Shown here: one piece after another, positions 14,860 to 18,880 of the stretch
Position numbering within the stretch: position 1 is the stretch's first letter
Layout: the number at the start of each line of letters is the position of its first letter
Assembly (NCBI GenBank): GCA_027620575.1
Contig: JAQCDT010000007.1
Coordinates: 1-18,880 of the forward strand
DNA: 18,880 nucleotides
Direction: 5' to 3'
Origin: Verrucomicrobiota bacterium
GTDB lineage: Bacteria > Verrucomicrobiota > Verrucomicrobiia > Opitutales > Coraliomargaritaceae
Made by a program: the position numbers and the translations under genes
Notes under the pieces: generated by a model
The model's input: only the letters and a program-made list of their open reading frames with translations
The model's database searches: none
Told to the model about the DNA's origin: nothing

Positions 14860-15555
14860 ATGCATTTAATTCAGTTTTTAATAATTTCATTAGTCAGTTT
14901 ATTTTTAGTTCACTTTCCTCTTAAGGCAATACAAACACAAATAATTACCTGGGATGAAACTGAAGTCAGCTCTTTACTTAAACCAGGTGAACCATTTGCT
15001 CAAGCAACATTCAGAACCCATAATAATGGAGCAGATCGTGTGCGAATCAATCGCGCCTATTCTGAATCAAATGCAATTAACACGCTCATCAAAAAACGGA
15101 TTATTGAGCCAGGGGAATCGAGTACAATAGAAGTCACCTTTCTCCCTGAAGGGAAAGAGCCAGGCCTATATCATAACAAAGTGAATGTATTTTTTGAGGG
15201 TCACGAAAAATCTTTGGCGACTCTACATTATATTGTCACGATTCCTAAATTAATACATTGCTCACCCAATATAATCACATGGGAAAATAGTAATATTAAC
15301 GATCCATTCTTCGTTGAATTAGAATTGGATGATCGTTTTGTTACGGGTCTAAGCGCTGTTGATTATGACAAAGACCTTTACGATGTATCTCTGATTCCAG
15401 ATAAAGTTAACAAATTTAAATATACTTTAAAAATTGAGCCCATTAAAGAGGACAGACCCTTTAATTCTATGATCACGATTAAAGCAAGTGGGGCAGAAAT
15501 AACAGATGCCAAAGAACCTATATTTTTATTCAACAGCTATTCTTTGAATCAATAA
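14860..15555 (+). CDS. Exported DUF1573-like Ig-fold protein
   Basis: A 231-aa protein with an N-terminal signal peptide (hydrophobic FLIISLVSLFLV, likely cleavage after Ala23) and then an all-beta chain. Residues about 25-118 follow the DUF1573 pattern: ATFRTHNNGADRVRINRAY, IIEPGESSTIEVTFLPEG and GLYHNKVNVFFEG. A second beta domain (about 125-231) follows. Many DUF1573 proteins carry a CGCT-type cysteine motif; none is seen in the first domain, and the only mature cysteine is in IHCSPN. Role unknown, presumably periplasmic or cell-surface. Its promoter must lie inside the divergent yjbQ gene, since only 17 bp separate the starts. It is convergent with the response regulator gene, 15 bp away. 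Confidence 0.65.
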   Translation: MHLIQFLIISLVSLFLVHFPLKAIQTQIITWDETEVSSLLKPGEPFAQATFRTHNNGADRVRINRAYSESNAINTLIKKRIIEPGESSTIEVTFLPEGKEPGLYHNKVNVFFEGHEKSLATLHYIVTIPKLIHCSPNIITWENSNINDPFFVELELDDRFVTGLSAVDYDKDLYDVSLIPDKVNKFKYTLKIEPIKEDRPFNSMITIKASGAEITDAKEPIFLFNSYSLNQ

Positions 15556-15570
15556 AAGTAGTACGTAGCG

Positions 15571-17022
15571 CTACTGATTACTTTCGTGTTCTGCGATTCG
15601 CTTTTTTAAAGTACTGGCAGTCATTCCTAAAATTTTGCCCGCTTTTGTTGCAACCCCATTAGAAGCAGCCATCGCTTGCTTGATTAACTCAGCTTCAACC
15701 GCTTTTAAAATATCTTTATTGTCCGTAAGTTGACATAAACTTTTAAACAAGCGCTCAAAATTAATTTCTGCTTCCTTGGTATCATCGGCTGCCCTTGCTT
15801 CACGCTCTGACTTTGAGGCGTCAGCTAGGTTAAGTTCTTCAGGAAGATCCTTTGGTAAAATTGTATTGCCTTGAGCTAAGACCGCACTGCGGTGCACAAT
15901 ATTTTCCAACTCTCGAACATTCCCTGGCCAATCATGCCCAACTAACATATCTAGCGCCTCTTTAGAAATTGTATTAGCCACCGATCGATTTTTTTTCGCT
16001 AGATTCTGCAATATAAAATTTATTAGCAAAGGAATATCTTGCTTACGTTGCCTCAATGCGGGCATTAAAATTCGAACCACATTTAGGCGATAATATAAAT
16101 CTTCACGAAATGTGTTTTCTTTCACCATCTCCTCCATGGATTTATTCGTGGCAGCGAGAATTCTGACATCCACTTTAATGACTTCTGTACCTCCAACCCT
16201 TTGAATTTCTCCTTCTTGAAGGGCTCGCAAAATTTTAGTCTGCGCCGTCAATGGCATATCGCCTATTTCATCGAGAAAGATTGTCCCACGATCGCATTGT
16301 TCAAAGTAGCCTATTCTCTGCTGACTCGCACCAGTGAATGATCCTTTTTCATGGCCAAATAATTCACTTTCTATTAAATTTTCGGGTATTGCTGAACAAT
16401 TGACTGCGACAAAAGGCTGACTTGACCTAAGACTATTTTTATGAATCGCTCTCGCAATGAGTTCTTTTCCCGTACCACTTTCGCCGGTAATTAATACCGT
16501 GACATCTGTAGGAGCCACCTGCCCAATCATTTTGTAAACTCCTTGCATTGCTGCCGCATTGCCAATGATTCCAACTTTAAGATCTTCTTCAATAACAGTG
16601 TCGTCTTGTTTTTTGGATTGCCCTTCTTTTGAGGTTTCCGTGATCACACTTGCGGCGGCATCCACAAGACCGAGTATCTTAGATAAATCAAAGGGCTTCA
16701 TGATATAATCGAATGCCCCAAATTTCATGGCCTCGATAGTTGTTTGAGTCGTGGTGAAAGCAGTCATAATAATAATTTTGGCTGCTGGACATATTCCTCT
16801 CAAATGCTGCAAAGCTTCTATTCCATTCATGCCTTTCATCCGATTGTCCAAAAGAACAATATTGGGCATCTCTTTTTGTGCGACTTCAATTGCTACCTCA
16901 CCGCTATCTGCTTCAAAGATAGTGAATGAGCGATTCGACAAAGCACGCTTCAGAGAATAACGCAATGCATCTTCGTCGTCTACAATTAATACCTTTAATG
17001 AATTACTAGCTTCTTTACTCAC
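15571..17022 (-). CDS. NtrC-family sigma-54-dependent response regulator
   Basis: A 483-aa transcription activator with the three NtrC domains. The receiver (about 8-125) has the acidic pair Asp15/Asp16, phosphoacceptor Asp59 (LLDNRM), Thr87 and Lys109. The AAA+ domain (about 150-385) has Walker A GESGTGKE (180-187), the sigma-54 contact loop GSFTGA (227-232, a variant of GAFTGA), Walker B TIFLDEIG (247-254) and the arginine-rich sensor region. A Fis-type helix-turn-helix closes the chain (about 445-480, ATKAGKILGMTASTLKKRI). It would remodel sigma-54 polymerase on target promoters after phosphorylation. No histidine kinase is adjacent, so its signal is unknown. The start codon is GTG at 17022 without an SD. 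Confidence 0.93.
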   Translation of the reverse strand: MSKEASNSLKVLIVDDEDALRYSLKRALSNRSFTIFEADSGEVAIEVAQKEMPNIVLLDNRMKGMNGIEALQHLRGICPAAKIIIMTAFTTTQTTIEAMKFGAFDYIMKPFDLSKILGLVDAAASVITETSKEGQSKKQDDTVIEEDLKVGIIGNAAAMQGVYKMIGQVAPTDVTVLITGESGTGKELIARAIHKNSLRSSQPFVAVNCSAIPENLIESELFGHEKGSFTGASQQRIGYFEQCDRGTIFLDEIGDMPLTAQTKILRALQEGEIQRVGGTEVIKVDVRILAATNKSMEEMVKENTFREDLYYRLNVVRILMPALRQRKQDIPLLINFILQNLAKKNRSVANTISKEALDMLVGHDWPGNVRELENIVHRSAVLAQGNTILPKDLPEELNLADASKSEREARAADDTKEAEINFERLFKSLCQLTDNKDILKAVEAELIKQAMAASNGVATKAGKILGMTASTLKKRIAEHESNQ

Positions 17023-17079
17023 TTAATTACAAAAAAACAGTGCTCGAGAAAAAGCAAGAATCTAAAAAATGGAAGTGAC

Positions 17080-17622
17080 TTAAAAATGCCTGCGATATCG
17101 TTTCCACAAATAGGTAAAAGACCACGCAAAATCTCTAGGGTTTTCTTCAACCCATAAATCTAATTTTTCTGGATCTATCCAAATACCATCTGAGACTTCA
17201 CTAATATTCAATCTTAGCTCACCATCGTATTTACAGACAAATAGATGAACATGCTCATAGCCTGTTTCTGGACGAGCTTGCTCAATCATAGCTAAATTTA
17301 AACCATTAGAATAATATAACCCGATTTCTTCGCCTAATTCTCTCACTGCGGCATCATAATAATATTCCCCAGAATCGACATGTCCGGAGCATGAGCTAAC
17401 CCATTTTCCTGGCGCACTGTCCTTGTCCATAGACCTTTTTTGCAAAAATAGCTCCCCGTTGCTGTTAAAAACAAATATGTGAACGGCACGATGAAATAAT
17501 TTATTAGCGTGAATATAGTGCCTTGGTGCTAAGCCGACTACTCGATCAAAAATATCAACTACGTCAAAGTATTCAACTTTGTCATTTTTTAATACCGCTT
17601 TAGACACTTTCGAATGATTCAT
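17080..17622 (-). CDS. Nudix hydrolase, YfcD/IPP-isomerase-like subgroup
   Basis: A 180-aa cytoplasmic protein with a complete Nudix box at about 80-102: GHVDSGEYYYDAAVRELGEE continuing into IGL, which satisfies GX5EX7REUXEEXGU. Upstream, FDVVDIFDRVVGLAPR and LFHRAVHIFVFNSNGELFLQKR are typical of the YfcD/Nudix branch that also contains type-1 isopentenyl-diphosphate isomerase. The isomerase requires a catalytic Cys and Glu in other contexts. SSCSGH contains a Cys (about 78) near the position of the IDI cysteine, so isomerase activity is not fully excluded. Hydrolase of a nucleoside-diphosphate-linked compound is the cautious call. It lies between folE2 and the response regulator, same strand, with gaps of 61 and 57 bp. 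Confidence 0.85.
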   Translation of the reverse strand: MNHSKVSKAVLKNDKVEYFDVVDIFDRVVGLAPRHYIHANKLFHRAVHIFVFNSNGELFLQKRSMDKDSAPGKWVSSCSGHVDSGEYYYDAAVRELGEEIGLYYSNGLNLAMIEQARPETGYEHVHLFVCKYDGELRLNISEVSDGIWIDPEKLDLWVEENPRDFAWSFTYLWKRYRRHF

Positions 17623-17683
17623 AACAAATAGGAGTAATTACGAATAATCGAAAAAATTAAAAAATACTTACAAAATAAATAAA

Positions 17684-18667
17684 TTAACGAATTAGAGCGT
17701 TAAAATCGTCTACATGTCCATTAAACCCACCAGGGACTCCTTTATGAATCACAGCAATGGCATCATGGGAATGAAGTGATTCTAAATGTGCACAGGCGAC
17801 TTGAAAATCTCGTATACGTTCGTCCTCATTCAATTGAGCAAACAATAATCGTGCCGCATCCTCAACGAATTTGGGATAAGCTCCGTTAAGCTCGGCAAAT
17901 GCTTGTTCGTCTTCACGCTTGACCATTACTTGGGTTTCGGTTTTTAAGGCGGCTAGTGCAATTGATTGCAAATCTTCCACAAATAGGTGGGCCTTTGGAT
18001 CCAACTCCACGCTTATTCGAGCCGTACTTCTTTGAGAATGAGGGATTGAGTATACTTGTCTAACTTGTCTTGCATGTTCGGCTAAGTCAGAGGAACAAGG
18101 ACATGCTGAAGAATAAATAAAGTCAAAGTGCATTCGCTTATGGAAGACATCTTGCTCATCTAAAATACCTTCATAAGTCACTTTATAGTACTGCCATCCA
18201 GATAAATCACTTCTCAAGCTTGTTTGCATGATAGGATAGTTAAAGTCCAAGCGTATCTCCGCTCTGTAGGTATTCAGGGTTTTTTTGTAACTTTGTAAAA
18301 TCTCTTTGAGAAGATCCAAGGTAAATGCTCGATCTTGAAAATCATAGAAAACACGCATGATTCTAGACATATTAATGCCTTTTTGCCCCGCTTGAAGAGA
18401 CACATTACCCGTCACAGAAGTTTCGAGCTCAATCGTATCTGAATTTTGTACAATATATTTCAGAGGGAGTTTAAAATTGGATATCCCGACTTTCAAGATG
18501 GGTACATTCGAGCCAGTAATATGATGCGCATTCGCATTTTGCATATCTGGCAATGATTCACGGTACTCTTTAGATACGATAAATGAATGATCATAATCAC
18601 GAGTCAAATGATCCTTTTCCGCATTTTTGGGAAGATTATCCGTACAATTTTTGTTAGAATTAGCCAT
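17684..18667 (-). CDS. folE2: GTP cyclohydrolase IB (GTP cyclohydrolase FolE2)
   Basis: Converts GTP to 7,8-dihydroneopterin triphosphate, the entry step to folate and queuosine-type pathways, using a metal-flexible site instead of the Zn2+ of FolE. The 327-aa chain has the FolE2 landmarks: KGINMSR (about 96-102), the Cys cluster SACPCSSDL (Cys189, Cys191), SQRSTARISVEL (about 211-222) and the late LESLHSHDA block with Glu296, His299 and His301 (usual form FESIHxHDA). An extended polar N-terminus of about 20 residues precedes the conserved DYDHSF region; a later internal start is possible. An inverted repeat overlaps its promoter. In many bacteria folE2 is controlled by Zur and used under zinc limitation. 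Confidence 0.93.
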   Translation of the reverse strand: MANSNKNCTDNLPKNAEKDHLTRDYDHSFIVSKEYRESLPDMQNANAHHITGSNVPILKVGISNFKLPLKYIVQNSDTIELETSVTGNVSLQAGQKGINMSRIMRVFYDFQDRAFTLDLLKEILQSYKKTLNTYRAEIRLDFNYPIMQTSLRSDLSGWQYYKVTYEGILDEQDVFHKRMHFDFIYSSACPCSSDLAEHARQVRQVYSIPHSQRSTARISVELDPKAHLFVEDLQSIALAALKTETQVMVKREDEQAFAELNGAYPKFVEDAARLLFAQLNEDERIRDFQVACAHLESLHSHDAIAVIHKGVPGGFNGHVDDFNALIR

Positions 18668-18687
18668 TTATGAAAATAACGAGTTTA

Positions 18688-18719
18688 TAATAATAAGCTT
18701 ACATTATTAGAGATAGCAA
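18688..18719 (-). promoter_or_regulatory. folE2 promoter with operator-like inverted repeat
   Basis: On the minus strand TTGCTA (18719-18714), an 18-bp spacer and TATTAT (18695-18690) form a plausible promoter 22 bp before the ATG. TAATAAT (18688-18694) and ATTATTA (18703-18709) are an exact 7-bp inverted repeat with an 8-bp spacer; they cover the -10 and most of the spacer. This is where a repressor such as Zur might bind, but the match to known Zur boxes is not decisive. Confidence 0.4.
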
Positions 18720-18760
18720 GAATTCCTAATAATTAAAAAAATATAAATAAGGTCTGAAAA

Positions 18761-18777
18761 TTGCTTTGATCAAGCAA
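18761..18777. repeat. Short inverted repeat between folE2 and the MBL-fold gene
   Basis: TTGCTT (18761-18766) and AAGCAA (18772-18777) are exact inverted copies with a 5-bp loop, 26 bp before the start of the right-edge gene. On the minus strand TTTT follows, but no minus-strand gene is seen upstream of it, so an operator or 5'-UTR hairpin for the divergent region is as likely as a terminator. Confidence 0.3.
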
Positions 18778-18802
18778 CAAATCTAAGCAAGATAGAAATA
18801 TT

Positions 18803-18880
18803 GTGGAAGCAGACTTTAAAATATTAGGATCCAGTAGCAGTGGCAATTCAGCTTTTTTGAACACAGGTCACAGTAAAATT
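18803..18880 (+). CDS. 5' end of a YycJ-like metallo-beta-lactamase-fold hydrolase (partial)
   Basis: A GTG at 18803 opens a frame that runs to the window edge (26 codons). Its residues include FKILGSSSSGNSAFLNTG. The LGSGSSGN-type opening followed by a short strand is the characteristic N-terminus of the YycJ/WalJ group of metallo-beta-lactamase-fold hydrolases, whose metal motif HxHxDH would lie beyond the edge. A TGA in the same frame at 18767-18769 limits the start, and no ATG lies between, so GTG is the likely start. It is divergent from folE2. Confidence 0.7.
   Translation, partial: MEADFKILGSSSSGNSAFLNTGHSKI

Noticed and set aside
15556..15578. Hairpin AGTAG...CTACT / GTAGCGCTAC between the DUF1573-like gene and the response regulator
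   Set aside because: The stem is only 5 bp with no following T-run, so a terminator call is not supportable.

Overview
The window is a gene-dense stretch of a bacterial chromosome of moderately low GC content. It carries about 16 complete protein genes, one tRNA gene and two genes cut by the window edges. Nothing points to a phage, IS element, integron or CRISPR array, and no gene is visibly broken. The gene set is a core-metabolism set from a Gram-negative-type cell: a TolC-like outer-membrane protein, menaquinone genes, FabV, a metazoan-like UDP-glucose dehydrogenase, a DUF3127 protein, FolE2 and an NtrC-type regulator. Almost no start codon has a Shine-Dalgarno sequence, yet three promoters fit the TTGACA/TATAAT pattern. 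I infer a member of the Verrucomicrobiota/PVC group (perhaps Opitutae-like) rather than Bacteroidota. This rests on gene resemblance only and confidence is moderate to low.

Layout. At 1-41 (-) is the start of an unknown gene. At 186-3412 (+) is a tight four-gene unit: an NRAMP-related metal transporter, a thioredoxin-type arsenate reductase, an AqpS-like aquaporin and an inositol-monophosphatase family enzyme. ArsC plus an AqpS-type channel suggests arsenate reduction followed by passive As(III) exit. At 3474-3550 (-) is tRNA-Pro(UGG), whose 3' end forms one arm of a perfect 12-bp inverted repeat. At 3668-4006 (+) is a DUF3127 protein with an SSB-like acidic tail. At 4029-7236 (-) are an HNH nuclease, ugd and fabV, transcribed in that order from a good promoter before the HNH gene. 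At 7311-9642 (-) is menC-menE of menaquinone synthesis.

At 9697-12834 (+) is guaB followed after 6 nt by a purA-family gene, the two enzymes of the IMP branch point. Both deviate from the canonical active site. The next 119 bp hold three inverted repeats and a strong promoter in front of a TolC-like gene (12954-14435, +). A YjbQ protein (-) overlaps its 3' end, and a secreted DUF1573-like protein (+) starts 17 bp from the YjbQ start. At 15571-18667 (-) are folE2, a Nudix hydrolase and a sigma-54 response regulator. At the right edge a YycJ-like metallo-beta-lactamase-fold gene (+) begins and runs out of the window.

The strongest second-look items are the divergent guaB-purA pair, the arsC-aqpS unit without ArsR or ArsB, the SSB-tail-like end of the DUF3127 protein, the tRNA-linked inverted repeat and the palindromic tolC promoter. 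I did not find a clear multi-gene novel defence or mobile system.
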